Shown one piece after another: positions 46,591-58,429 of a stretch of DNA of 64,000 bases. Both the position numbers and the translations under genes were made by a program. The notes beneath the pieces are model-generated. The model ran no database searches and was not told the origin of the DNA. It saw only the letters and a program-made list of their open reading frames with translations. The stretch spans positions 2,727,998 through 2,791,997 of the forward strand of contig NC_089756.1 in NCBI RefSeq assembly GCF_040412425.1. The letters run 5' to 3'. This DNA comes from Macrobrachium rosenbergii (Eukaryota; Arthropoda; Malacostraca; Decapoda; Palaemonidae). Numbering within the stretch: position 1 is the first letter of the stretch; the number at the start of each line of letters is the position of its first letter.

Positions 46591-48835
46591 GGCGAATTTA
46601 CCGACAGCAGTTCACCGACAACAATTTACCGACAACAGTTCATCGACAACAGTTCATAAACATGCTCAGTTTATCGAGTGCACAATTCACCGACAACAAT
46701 TGATAGAAAATAAAAAAAAAAAGTCTTAAACAAAATTCAATCGGACTTGTGGAAAATAAAATATTTTCATTGTCTTATAATTAGTGACAAATTCAGATTG
46801 CAGCCTTAGTTAATGTTTCATTACTTATTGGTTGTTTCGGCATTTAACCTTTTATCTTTGATATATGAAATAATTACTTGCTAGTCTTTATTTAGGATAT
46901 TAGAAAACGATGTAGATTTTTTTTTTTTATTTATTAAACATGTTCAAAATATACAGTAAATAAAGCAACTGTACAGTCATGGGCAAAATATTTAAGAAAC
47001 AAAATATTTCAGAAATAAATAGATGTATAAAAACCACAAATTGTTTTATTTAAAATCAGAAAGCTAGATTATGGGCTATTGCCCGTAGATAATCAATGAC
47101 ATCGCTATATGAAGAGTATTTTCAACAATCCGTTTTATTCGTTCAGAACAATCACGGTATTTCTTTCTTGATGGTTGAGATGAAGTACCAGCTAAGAATT
47201 GGTCAACTTTTACATCATTATAATTTTGTTCCTTCTTCAAGAAGTCGAAAAATTTCCATATATTAGGGTGGTGCCCAGCAACTTGTGTTTCAAAAGTTCG
47301 GTGCCAGCCTTCTACCGATTATTTGTCTTGGTAGGGATAGTAAAGCAGATTCATAAACATTCCACATCTCGATCTCAAATTTGGGAGGTCTAAGACGGTT
47401 TCTTCTGTCAGGACGGCCTATCCACGTATCTTCAAAATAGTCCACTACGGCTTCTGCTTCACTCGGGAGGATATCAGCATCACATAGCAATTCAAATGCA
47501 CTGACTACCGAATCAACAGGCACATATGCTATGGCGGGCAAATAACGGAGATTTAGAGCAAATTCTGCATCCTCTTCATATCTTCTTTTCAGTCCATTAG
47601 CCTGGATGGCACGAAAGATACACTGCGAAAAATGGAAGAAACATCCTTTTAATACCACGCTTTGGGAATTCTTTTTGCATGCCTTTATCATTGCGTGTTC
47701 AAAATCAATAGTTATTGAGGAAGGAGACGAAAAATGTGTATTGATCTTAATCTTCTCTAGTAGCGTATTGTAAGATGCTTCTGACTTATCTGGAAGTAAT
47801 GCATAGACAAGCAGAATTGCTCTGTTTTCTTGAAATCCATGGAATGTATATAGCTGATAAAATAACAATGGAATGGTTTTGAATGTTCCGTCCCCATACC
47901 AGTGATCACTATTTGCTAGAAGATGAGTGTTACGTGAAGTAGCAAAAATTAATATGCGATTTTCAGTTGGTCCAGAATCGAAAATTAAAAATTTTCACCT
48001 CAAACGTTTTCGTTTACTCGCTAGTAAGAGTCAATTCACTTTGGCACTGTGGAAGTGGTGGCAGGCAATTATTCTCAAATCTGATACTTCTTATTGTCCT
48101 TTTCATCGTCTGTTTTTTCGGAAGCCTACAAGCAGCTGCTTCGCTGCAATTCTGAAGCTCGTTTGATATTAGTGCATGAGGTGCTTCTGTGGAAGATTTG
48201 GCTTTTTTACGTATGTTTTCCACAATTTTTGTGCTTCACTCTCGGCTGCATCACAAACATGATTATGCTCAGTCACTTCTGCTACAATTTCACCGTCACA
48301 CGTAGTTACTCGCTTTGCACCTTATTTTGTGATATTTGTCACATTTCAGTATATCTTATCTTCACGCTCCTTGTCTTTATAAAAGAAATAGCCATGAACA
48401 ACAAGCTTCTTCTTTCCTTTTTCGGATTCTATAAAATGGAGAGGCATGATGGGCTATGTAGTGAAAATCCTTGTTAACTAGACCATTTATATTTCTTACT
48501 GAAGTAAGAAAATACACTGTTATTATTTTGAAACTCAAGCTAATTTGGTAATTTAGTGCATCAGCTGTTTCTAAACTACCTGTTTAGTATTAAAACCTTA
48601 TTTGGTGATTTATTGCCTCGGTTATTTCATAAGTACCAGTTTAGTATTCAAACCTTTATTTTATATGTGGCTGGTACAGTCTTGTCAATGATCTTTCCTT
48701 TTTTATCTTAGCTTAATTGTTGTCAGTGAATTGATCAATCACAATGTCGGTGAATTGTGCAGTCGATAAATTGAGCATGTCGATGAACTGTTGTCGGTAA
48801 ATTATTGTCGGTGAATTGTTGTCGGTAAATTCGCC
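46591..48835 (-). mobile_element. MULE (Mutator-like) DNA transposon with FLYWCH finger
   Basis: Terminal inverted repeats of about 110 bp start GGCGAATTTACCGACA at both ends (46591.. and, reversed, ..48835). They consist of repeated ~20 bp units of the ACCGACAACA type. Between them a minus-strand pseudogene encodes a FLYWCH zinc finger and a MULE transposase. No clean 8-10 bp target duplication was seen. The element lies within DIRS sequence and directly next to a SINE. Confidence 0.82.
47290..48450 (-). pseudogene. FLYWCH-MULE transposase (frameshifted)
   Basis: Reading leftwards, a FLYWCH-type finger (HGYFFYKDKE..., then EVTEHNH, about 48270..48420) is followed by ENIRKKAKSSTEAPHALI and RTIRSIR (48014..48223). 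The catalytic domain then has DGTF in a DHWYGDGTF context (about 47895), IDFEHAM for the second Asp (about 47700) and the Glu in YFEDTWIGRP (about 47430). The domain ends with PPKFEIEMWNVY. These match MULE transposases linked to FLYWCH fingers. Breaks occur inside the finger, near 48014, and between 47930 and 47870. It would cut and paste the element if intact. Confidence 0.82.
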
Positions 48836-49135
48836 GGATCCCGCCTGTTAGTGGTAGTTCCTCATTGGACGGGTCGATATCATACTCAGCTAGCACTCTG
48901 CTAGGCCCGCGTTCGATTCTCCGGCCGGCCAATGAAGAATTAGAGGAATTTATTTCTGGTGATAGAAACTCATTTCTCGGCATAATGTGGTTTGGGTTCC
49001 ACAATAAGCTGTAGGTCCCGTTGCTAGGTAAGCAATTGGTTCTTAGCCACGTAAAATAAGTCTAATCCTTCTGGCCAGCCCTAGGAAAGCTGTTAACCAG
49101 CTCAGCAGTCTGGTTAAACTAAGGTATACTTAAGC
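48836..49135 (+). repeat. tRNA-derived SINE
   Basis: The head carries a polymerase III B-box-like sequence, GTTCGATTCTC (48911..48921). A weaker A-box-like TAGTGGTAGTT (48850) precedes it. A long body follows with GTGATAGAAACTCATTTCTCG, CACAATAAGCTGTAGGTCC and GGTTCTTAGCCACGTAAAA. It ends near CTAAGGTATACTTA. From memory this body is common in decapod genomes. The tRNA-like head is SINE-derived and not a functional tRNA gene. Confidence 0.75.
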
Positions 49136-49489
49136 TTCTCCTGGTTTTTGTGCCCCGGGGCCTCTTCCTTTATGTTCCTGCCAGCTGCCCTGGAGGTTAC
49201 GATGTCCGCCATCCTGTATAAGATGTCGGCGTGAAGGTGAAGGAAGTCGCCTTGTGGAAGTGACGTTCCTGGCCATTGCAGTAGCTCCTGCCTTCCGAAC
49301 CGCTGCCATACCTCCTGCATCGGCTGTCCTGATCATGCCTGCTGCTTCTCCTGGTGGTGGTGTCCTGGGCCGCGTCCGTTGTGTTCCTGCCGGACTGCCC
49401 CGGAGGTTGCAATGTTTCGTGTCCTCCATTCTGTAGATGATGTCGGAGTGGAGGTGAAGGGAGTCGCCCTGTGAAAGTAGCCGCCATCT

Positions 49490-50600
49490 TCTTCATCTTA
49501 TCTTCAATTTCGTCTTCTGCTGCCTCTTCCCTTCCTCTCCCGAGGTCCAAGGGGGTCCTGGGAATCTCCGTCGGCCAAAAGAGAGGAAGGCTGCTTCTTC
49601 CCCTTGATGCCCTTGGATGTCTAGGGACTGCCTCCTTCTGAGGAGGCAGTGGGTCTCTTGTTGGCTCTTCCCGACCTTTGGGTTAGGAAACCGATTCACA
49701 TATCCCTGGGTTTTGTGTTTCATGAGCCATGGGCGCACAGACCTCGGTTTGCGATCCCGTTTCCAGTCCTAGAGGTTGTGCCTTGAAGACAGGGACTGCT
49801 TCGGGCACTCGTTCGCAAGCCGCTCCGAGTGCCCGAGATTCTATGGAATATTGAGTATCCCGATCTGGTCTGGGGAGTATTTCCTCGGCCCAGTCTGGGG
49901 GCAGTGCGAGAGAAAGGACCGAGGCACCTGGTTGTCTCAGCTCTTCCTGCCAGCACCACAAACGCTCCCGGAGTTCTTGCCAGTGCTCGGTTAGGTTCCC
50001 ATCCTGGTGTCTCGATCCTGTCGGTTTGAGCACCAGAAGAAGCAGGGAAGAGATTCCCTTTGGGATACCTGCGGGACTTCTAAGGGACTGACTCTCTTCC
50101 GGGAGACAAGTTTCTCTCGTTGGCTATTCCCGCCCTCGGGCGGGAACCGATTCGCATTCTCCTGTGGGGTCTGGTGTTTCGGGGCCCACGAGAGCGCAGC
50201 CTCTCGAGGCTGCACCCTCGTTGCCAGTCTTGGAAGTCTGCGTCTAAGACTGGTTCTGTGCCAGGCTCTTTCGATCTCTTAGGAAACTGAAAGCAGCCGC
50301 TCCCGATTTTTGGGAGTCTCATGGGTAGCTCGAATTCTATGAATCATGAGCACTCTCCTGACGAGAGGCACAGGACGAGAGAAAGTGCCGAGACACCCAG
50401 GTGTCTTGGTGCCAGGACACCCAGGTGTCTGGGTGCTGAGACGCCAGGTGTCTCAATACTGCCCACCAGCTGCTTCGGTTGCTCGGCCTGGTTTCATACT
50501 TGTGTCGTGAACCTTAGGATTCAAGCATACAGGATAGCAGACACAAAATTCCCCTTTGAACCCTCTTCTTGAGGGGCCTCGGCCTCAAAGGAGTTTAGAG
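49490..50600 (+). pseudogene. DIRS copy 1 gag-like region
   Basis: It is homologous to 55030..56430 of copy 2, where the clearest stretch reads Lys/Arg-rich (KKRKAASPSPKK) followed by FMGRQWDLL. The sequence contains Ser/Arg/Gly-rich frames with many breaks. Assignment rests on position before the RNase H and recombinase remnants, so it is tentative. Confidence 0.4.
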
Positions 50601-50639
50601 TTTGGGAAACTAGCAATAGTTCACGGCAGACGAGTTCTG

Positions 50640-50872
50640 CCCTGTCCAGATCCAATTGTGTTCACGCGTTCGGCTCGGCTTGGCTCGGCCCCTGGTCGTG
50701 CTTACAAGACTGGCTCGGCTTCCTCACCCTGCCCAGCCCTTGGTCACACTTCCGAGACTGGCTTGGCTTGGCTCGGCTCGGCTCGCCCTGCCTGCCTCCC
50801 AGTCTGGATCGCGTTCGCGTAATCGGCTCAGCTCGACCCCACTCGGGTTTTTTTTTTTTTTTTTTTTTTTTT
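50640..50872 (+). repeat. GC-rich minisatellite followed by T25 run
   Basis: A unit built from GGCTCGGCTTGCTCGCC and CCAGCCCCTGGTCG words is repeated imperfectly to about 50840. A run of 25 T follows at 50848..50872. The related minisatellite in DIRS copy 2 is at 56440..56670. Confidence 0.65.
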
Positions 50873-52199
50873 GAATCGGGTTCTTGGCTATGTTCGAGTG
50901 AACTTTTTGCTCTTCCCAGGAAAGCGCTTTGCCATGGCACAAGCGCTCATCTTTCCCCATGTGGCGGTAATCTCCTTCGGTTGATTATCGCTCACAGTCC
51001 GCCTCTCCTGCTGGTCTTACTGGCAGGACAGGTAGGGGTACTCTTTATCCTCACCTGTTCTCTTTTCCTCTCGGTTGTTCTGAGAGGCGCAAGATGGACA
51101 GAGAGAGTTCTTCGGAGTTTGGCTTCCCGGTGTGCTTTGGGTGTCAGTCCCCCGATTGTCTCTAGTACAACCATGTAGCCGAGGAGGGTTTCATGGGATC
51201 TGTCAAGGCTCCCTCCAAGGGCAGAGGTACAGGAGTTACATGCTTTGGAAGCAGTGAGGGTCTTCCTCCTCAAGTTGCTATCGCCCTCGTGTTTTGAAGA
51301 ACTTCGCACCGATTCATTAGCATGAGGATCCCTGGGACAGTACCGCAACTCCCCCAATGAATAATCTTCATCACTCGCAACCCTTGCAGTTCCCGAGGGG
51401 CCGAGAGTGTCGGGGGCTGCCGCGGTCCTTGCTGCCAAGAGCGTTCTCAACCAGATGAACTCTTTTCTTCAGAGAAGGAGCTCATTCAGGTTGAGACACC
51501 AAGCTTCTCCCCTGCCTTGACAGAATACGAATTTTTCTTGCCTAGGAGGGTTTGGCCGAAGACAGTTCTGTGGGCAATTCTGGTGCTAAGAAGAAGGACT
51601 TTGTCCCAAATCGGATCTCCGGTTTCGTAAGTCCCGAGTTGGCCCGACCCTTAGGAATGAACCTTGCTTGGTTCTGCCTTTCTCTTGCAGAGATTTCCCA
51701 GATGCCTCGGTAATCAAGGTTTGTATCAGGCCACTGCCTTGTCCTTTGGACAATGGCCAAGACCTTGGAGTCTTAGTCATCTCGACTCAACCTTGAGTTC
51801 AAGCCTTGAGTTCAAGCCAGCCCCCCCCTCAACTCCTGAGAAGTCCCAGGCTTCAGTAGAAGATTGCCAAACATAGCCCTCTCCTACCCTCCTAGGAAAG
51901 TGTGCATAGCTGTCTCTTTCCACTCTCTTTCCCATAAGGGAGGAGGGAAGAAGGGAAGAGAGAAAGAAGTGTCGACCAGGATGAAGTTCTCCTACTGCAA
52001 ATTCTGGGATGAAATGATACTTATCAAGTCTGGAGCTGGCAGCAACATTGGCGAGACCTGGGAATGGATTCCTTCAGGAGAAGTATCTATTTCCCTTAGG
52101 TCTTGGCAATTCTTTTCATCCCGCTTCCTCTCCCGTGCTCCTGATTCAGGAAATGCCAGCCCGGCTAGAGCTAATTGTCTCGGTATCCTGTCATTTTGC

Positions 52200-52700
52200 A
52201 GAAGCTTCCTTGTGGTGGAGAGTGGAAGTCTGCTTCCATTCCTCCCTCCTTCTTTCCCCTTCGAAGTATGAGGAAGGAGTTAGGCTAATGCTTGATTGAA
52301 GGAACCTTTGAATATGCTTGCATATTCCCCTCACATTGTGTGTCTACTTACGGATTCACCGATCGAGGAATAGGCACGCACCTGTAAGACTTTGTCTTGA
52401 AGGTGTGGGACCGAGAAGATTAGTGCCTTCTCATCACCATCCTGGGCTCAAGGCAGCCTTCTGGCTTTCTGAGAATTTGACACTCAGTGGTTCGTTGAAC
52501 AAGAAACCACAGTAGTGGCATTTGTCGACAAACAAGAGGGAATCGTTTTTTCCTCCTGTTTCATCTGTCGACATTTGCAAGTTCTCGAGTGTTCTATAGC
52601 ACACTCAACATCTCAATTAGCCAGATGCATCCCTGGTGGGGATGTATTGGCAGGTGAGCTTGGCCTCGGGTTTGAGTGATCGGGATGGAACGTGCTGCTC
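52200..52700 (+). pseudogene. DIRS copy 1 RNase H-like region
   Basis: Across broken frames one reads WWRVEVCFHSSLLL, a TDSPIEEWARTC segment (first acid motif, about 52340), ETTVVAFVDKQEG (about 52505) and CIPGGDVLAGELG (about 52630). This is the order of the DIRS RNase H with its Asp motifs and the ARxIPGxxNxxAD-type end. The same succession appears in copy 2 at 58430..58650. Confidence 0.5.
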
Positions 52701-53649
52701 ACTCGAAGATTCATAAAGAGATTGCTCGACTGAGAAATCCCTACTGTCTTTCTGTTGCCTCCCTGCACAAGTCAGTAGTTTTTTCTTGCTCCTTCATACC
52801 AGACCCAGGGACCGCTACGGTGAGGCATGCTGTCTTTCTGGGAAACTTTATATCTATATTTTTCCCTCTGTATTTGTCTGTTTCGCTAGGGGTTCTCATG
52901 CCTTGCTCACCCCGAGTTACAGACAAATGCCAGAAGACTTCGCCTCTCGCCCAACCTGATAGCCGAGGCATCAAGAAGAGTTCTGCTTGACCCAACCTCC
53001 TGTAGCAGCTACACAAGAAGCAGTTCTTTGAGCAGTACATCCTGGTGTGTTTGGGACTTGGAGACCTTCCAGGTTCCCTTGCAAGCATAGGCTTTCTCGC
53101 CGAAAGGCAGCGGCTATAACTAGACATCTCTTGAAGTCCTCTGCAAGCACTCCCAGGGACTGGAGCTGTCTTCGCGGGTGGTGTCGTTGCGGAACTCCTT
53201 CTCGGGTCACAGTCACTCTTCAAGTCTGGACTTCCTAGTCTTCTCTGCCGAGGGTTGCTTCTTTCCCTTTCATTTGTGAAAAATGTAGGCCCTTGCGACC
53301 TAGCCTTCTATCTGAAGTAGCCTTCTCCTCAGTCAAGATTTGCTACGGATGAGAAGCTTCTTCGGTATTGCTGTCCCATGGAACTGTTCCCTGGGTGGCA
53401 TGTGACTCGTTTAGGGTTCCTGTTCCATGCTGCACGTGCCCTTACGAGAGTCATCGGATAGAGATGTGCCCTTGTAGGACCATCTCTCATCTTGCTCCGG
53501 CCTTGGCGTAGAAGATGGAAGAACAGGTGAAGGGGATCAATACCTTGACTCCTTCTCGGATGTCGTAGGTGGACTCCGAATCCTTCGGCATCAATTGTCG
53601 GGTTTGAGTCACCCTTGTTCCCCTCCTCCTTGGACTTAGTATCAATGAT

Positions 53650-53990
53650 CCAGATCATTTGTTACTTTGTCCTTAGGGAGCTGTGGTACTTTCTGAAAAG
53701 GCTCGACACTCCTAACCTTTATGTCGTTGACATTTTCGCTAGTACTCTCTCCCCCAAGGAAAGAGTGTCTAAGGACACATCTTCCTCCTGGCTTCATGAA
53801 GCGATCGAAGGAGGTACTCAGCAGCTGATAACGATGGCACCGGTACCTTCTACCCGAGAGCTCATGAAGCCGATGGCTTGGTCCATCCCACGCATTCCAG
53901 AAGTTTTTGTCGGTCTGGAAGCAAGACGTGGTCTCATAGACCACACTCTTGTCTTCCTATGGTCTTGCCCACAGGCCCTTTGAACTTTTT
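53650..53990 (+). pseudogene. DIRS copy 1 tyrosine recombinase remnant
   Basis: In shifting frames one sees LRELWYFLKRLD, then SKDTSSSWLHEAI, then the RAHE box (53856..53870), and MAWSIPRIPEVFVGL. In DIRS-type recombinases this region carries the His-x-x-Arg box and the nucleophilic Tyr. The final Tyr segment is altered here (LVFLW, against FMPFYL in copy 2). Confidence 0.5.
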
Positions 53991-54573
53991 TTCCTTGGCC
54001 CAGTGATGGCTGCTCAACAAGTTGTGTTTTCTTACCCAGCTCCTTCAAGAGGATGAGTAGCATCTCGCCTAAGGTGTTGGTTCTGGAAGTGAGAAGGATA
54101 CCGAGAGTGACTGGCCTCTCTTCCACCTACGTCCCCGTCCTTCTAATACTCCTCCTTCTGGATGAGAAGAGGACTCGAACCAACACATGCTGGGCCTGGC
54201 GCTGATGCGGTAAGACTACACATCGAGCACCTGTTCTATTTTTCTCCTAGAATCATAGAAGCAATTCCGCTCCTTCTAGCAAGGGGAGGAAGGAGAGCCT
54301 GGCAATAAGGGAAACCCTATCTCAGCTTTTCCTTACTGCCTCCGACTGTAAGGTTCTTCCAGCCTATTTCGTATGAGTCACGTTTCTTCACTCATGCGAA
54401 AAGGTCCAGTGTCTGATGTTTGATCTTGCATTTCCCACACTCTGATCAATATGTCAGAGGCTCAGGTACTCCTCCTCCTCACTCTTTTGACCAGGAGAAG
54501 TAGCCCAGGTGTGCGGAACTCCAGTCAGTTCAGGAGACTCACTCATATTCCTCCCTCCAACCAGTGAGTCTTC

Positions 54574-54905
54574 CTAATGTAAAGGACCGATGGTTTGTAT
54601 ATCGCGTCGGAACAAATCACAGTTTTTGAAAGTAAATTGTATTTTTCCTAACTATACAAACCTGAGGTCCTTTACATTACATATTACGCCTACCTCATGC
54701 CACCCCTCCATCTGAGGCTGGACCGAAAGGCAAACTGGAACGTTTACATCCGGGCAGGCGGGTTTTCCTGCCTACCTGGTGGTGGTTACTGCCTATCCAC
54801 CTTGCTCAAAAGTTTAACGGCCGTTTCCAGCCTACGCTGAAAGTAATTTCTAATGTAAAGGACCTCAGGTTAGCATAGTTAGGAAAAATACAATTTTCTT
54901 TCAAA
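54574..54905. repeat. DIRS terminal repeat cluster 1
   Basis: It contains AATGTAAAGGACCGATGG, then the AAGTAAATTGTATTTTTCC block, then a reversed copy of the element's 5' end. A second GTAAAGGACCTCAGG and AAAAATACAATTTTC block finish it. The arrangement recurs at 62440..62880. Confidence 0.7.
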
Positions 54906-55029
54906 AATTGTGATTTTAGCTGTCCTGGCAGTTCCTGTGTTTCCTGACCACCATCCTGTAGAAGATGTCAGAGAAGAGATCGAGGAAGAAGTCCTGTGAG
55001 ATGTAGTCGTCTTCAAATTGATCTTAGAC

Positions 55030-55280
55030 TTTGTCCTCTGCTGCCTTCTCCCTTTCTGAGGCTCATCAACCAAAGAAGAGGAAGGCTGCCTCTCCCTCCC
55101 CTAAGAAGTCCTGCCATGAGGCTTCTAAGGGGCTGCCTCCCTTCATGGGGAGGCAGTGGGATCTCTTGTCGGCTCTTCCCGGCTTTCAAGCTCAGGAACC
55201 GAATTGCTTACCCCAGGGTCTTGCATTTCGAGAGTCATGGGCGAGCAGACTTTGGTTTGTGCTCCCATCGCCATTCTAGG
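55030..55280 (+). pseudogene. DIRS copy 2 gag-like basic region
   Basis: An 82-codon frame reads FSLSEAHQPKKRKAASPSP, then LPPFMGRQWDLLSALPGF. A basic, Ser-rich N-terminal region is in keeping with a DIRS gag, but it has no diagnostic domain. Copy 1 has the equivalent region near 49520..49700 in broken form. Confidence 0.4.
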
Positions 55281-55922
55281 TGTTGTCCTAGACTGGTGCT
55301 GTGTCAGGTGCTCAACTTTTCCAAGTCACTCCGAGTGCTCGAGAATCTTCGGAGTCTCGTGCATCCCAAACCGGTGTCGGAGAGACACCTCACCATCCCA
55401 GTTCAGGCACAGGGTGAGAGAAAGAACCAAGACATGCAAGTGTCTCGGTTCTTCCTGCCAGTACTGAGTTTTGAGTGCCCGATCAGTTCTGAATCAGTGC
55501 TTGGTCAGGTTCCCAGCCTGGTGTCTCAGACCCAAGGGTTCAAGTGCTTGGAGGACCTTTGAGGGACTACCTCTGTTCGGAGAGGCAGTGCGTTCTCTTG
55601 TTTGGCTCTTCCTGGCCCTTGGGGTCAGGAACCAATTCGCATCCCCATTGGGGTCTCGTGTCTTGGGGGCCTCGAGTGCATGACCTTTCAAGGCCGTGCT
55701 CTCAATTCCAGTTCATTGTGCCTGTCCCTCCTCAGTTTTCTTCGGAAGCCCAGCGGAGCATACGCCCGATGATTGTTCTTACGAGAATCACGAGTCTTAC
55801 TGAGCTCTTGGACTCCTACAAGTCTTGAGAGTGCTCGGATTCCCTGGGATCACAAGCGCTCAACTAGTGAATCATCGAGTGTCCAGGATTCGGCGGAATC
55901 TCGGGCACTCCCCAAACCAGTA

Positions 55923-56195
55923 CAGGCAGTCCCTGGTTATCGGCGGGGTGCCGCTCCCGCCAGCGTGACAATAACCGAAAATCTCCAATAACTGAAAATC
56001 GGAAATAATAGCACCAATCCCTGGTTATTGGCGCCGATAACCGGAGATCGGTGCTGCTGATAACCAGGGATCGACGCCGATAATTGGAGATCGGCGCATA
56101 TCGGTGCCAAAAATCCAGTTGTCGTCATCACTAGACAAGCGCCGTAAGACCAGGTTGCTGAAAACTGAGGCTGCCGATAACCGGGGACTGCCTGT
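55923..56195. mobile_element. MITE 1 (TA target, mariner-type ends)
   Basis: The inverted ends CAGGCAGTCCCTGGTTATCG and its mirror (..GACTGCCTG) are flanked by TA at 55921..55922 and 56196..56197. The 273 bp interior is rich in GCCGATAACC-like words and is non-coding. TA duplication and short ends suggest mobilisation by a Tc1/mariner-type transposase. Confidence 0.8.
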
Positions 56196-56439
56196 ATAGG
56201 GAGTTCGCTCTCCGGTCTGGTTTAGGCACAGGACAAGAGAAGGTGTCGAAACATTCAGGTGTTTCGACACTTCCTGCCTGCTTTGTTTTGAGTGCTCAGT
56301 CAGTTCTACAACTCTTGTTTCGGGCTCTTGGGTTCCAGCACTCGGGTTAGCAGACAAGAATCTCCTTTAAACTTTCTTCTCATGGGGCTTTGGCCTCGAA
56401 GGAGATTAAAGCATGTCTTGGGGACAGCACTAGTTCACG

Positions 56440-56670
56440 GCCGAGCTTTCCCGGCTCGGTTCAGCTCGGCTCAACCCTGCTTGCTCGGCCAGCCACCGAT
56501 CTCGTTTAAGTAATTGGTTCGGATCAGCTCAGCTCGCTCACCCAGCCCCTGATCGTGTTTCGAGACTGGCTCAGTTTGCTCGCCCGGCCCCTGACCATGT
56601 TTACATGATCGGCTCATGTGGTTCGGCTTGCTCGCCCAGCCCCTGATCGTGTCCACATGATCGGTTTGGC
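56440..56670 (+). repeat. GC-rich minisatellite of DIRS copy 2
   Basis: Roughly 55 bp units built from GCTCGCCCAGCCCCTGATCG and a GACTGGCTC or ATGATCGG word. It is the counterpart of 50640..50840. Confidence 0.65.
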
Positions 56671-58429
56671 GAACTGAATGCTGTCGAGGTCCTCCTTCCT
56701 TTAGGAGACTCAGGTCAAGTGAACTTTTGCTCTCTTCAGGTTAGCACTTCACCGTGGTGTTAGCGCTCTCCTTCCTCTGTGCTGCCATCATCACCTTAGG
56801 TTGATGATTGCCCACAGTTGGCCTCTACAGCTGGTTCTTCTAGCGGGACAGGTAAGAGTGCTTTTGTTCTCTCCTTTTCCCTCAAACCCTTTTGGTTCCT
56901 GCTGGGGGATGCGAGTCGGATAGAGAGGACTCCGATGAGTTTTGTTTCTTTTCAGAGTTCTGCTACAAGGATCCACGTCTCAGGCTCAGTTCTCGTATCG
57001 GCTTGCCGTATATCTGAGCGTTGAGGATGGTTTTCTGGGTTCTGGTGAGGTTATCCCTCCAAGAAGAGATCGGGAGTGACGCTCCCCAGGAGGACTCAAG
57101 GACCTTCTTCAGGATGCAGACACCCTCGATTTTCTTCGCAGAGATCTTCATGCCAATTCATCAGTACGGTGATATCAGGGAGAGGACCACGGCATCCCCT
57201 GTGAATATCTGTTCACTGCTCCTTGCAGGGGTTTTATTGGGACTGCCATGGTCCTTGCTTGCTGTAAGGGCTTTCTCAACCAGATGAATGCTTTTTCCCT
57301 GGATAAGGAGTTCATTTTTGGTCAAGGCCACCCAATCACGCTCCTACCCCTTCCTCTTCCTCGACAGAAGTGACTCCTCTTGCTTTGGAGGGGTCGTATG
57401 CCGACTAGCAGATTGTCAGGGCTGGGATCTCTCGCCGTTTCTCTTTGTCATGAAGGGTGTTCTCTCTCGCAACAAGAGAAGGCAAACCTGGAGGACACTG
57501 CTATGGTGTCCCTCCATGTAGTCTCCTGCTGAATCTGTGATCCTTCACGTTTTCGAGGCTTTGCCTCCTCAGATGTGATCATTCCTGAAGAGGACTCTGC
57601 CTTCTAGAGACTGTTCCAGTCGGGGGGTGAGTTTGCCTACCCAGCACCAGACAGCAACCTGTGGGCAATTCTAGTGCTAATAAGAGGGACACTGTCCTGA
57701 TTTCGTTCTCCAGTCTAGTAAGTCCCGAGTCATCACATTCCCTCAGGAATGGACCTTTACTCGGTTCTGCCTCCCTCTTTTGCAGAGTGTAGGTAGATAC
57801 CGTAGTAGTCAAGGAACATGCCAGGGAAACTGCCTTGTCCTCTGGACAATGGCAAGCTAGCCCTTCCTCAGCCCCTAAGAAGTCTCAGGCTTCAAAGGGC
57901 GCTCACAGAGCACCCAGCCTTCCTCATTCTTTTCTTAGAAAGTGCGCATACGTGTGTCTCTTTCAACCCTCTTTCCAATCGGGAAGAGGGCAGAGGGAGG
58001 AGAGGAAGGGAGAATGCTCAGAAGGACGTTCTCATCCTGCTGGTGCCTTGATGAAGAATGACTGTCAAGTCATTGGACTATATCACAGAGCATAGCCAAG
58101 ACCTGGTAGTGGATATCCTTCAGAAGTATCTGACTTTCTCCGGGTCTCAGCCACCTTTCTTTGAACTTCCGTTCCGTCTCCTGTCCCGTGTTCCCGACTT
58201 TGGGAGCAGCCAGCCCGGCTAGAGCTAGTTGTCTTCAGTGTCCTGTTGTCGCTGTAGAAGCTGTCCCTCAGTGGCAGCTTCGCCTTTGATTCTCTTCATG
58301 GAGAATGAAGGAGATCTGCTCCCAGTTCTTAATCCTTTCCTTGTTCGAAGGATGAGGGAGGGTTTAGGCTGGTGCTTGATCGACAGGAACCTCTGAATAT
58401 GCCCACATATTCTCCTCAAGACATGCTTC

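Larger units (their letters stand above)
49136..54573 (+). mobile_element. DIRS-like retrotransposon copy 1
   Basis: Plus-strand order is a gag-like basic region (about 49490..50600), a low-complexity section, an RNase H-like region (about 52200..52700), and a tyrosine recombinase remnant (about 53650..53990). It ends in the element's terminal repeat at 54574. Almost every block has a counterpart in copy 2 (54906..62440). I could not find the RT active-site motif, so that part is deleted or too decayed. No frame is intact. Confidence 0.65.

Noticed and set aside
48836..48925. Possible tRNA gene (B-box-like sequence)
   Set aside because: No cloverleaf or anticodon stem could be drawn, and a long SINE body follows directly. 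It is the tRNA-derived head of a SINE.
51542..51780. Overlapping small frames in DIRS copy 1 between gag and RNase H that might be the missing RT
   Set aside because: No Asp-Asp box, LPFGLS-type or other RT motif is present in any frame.
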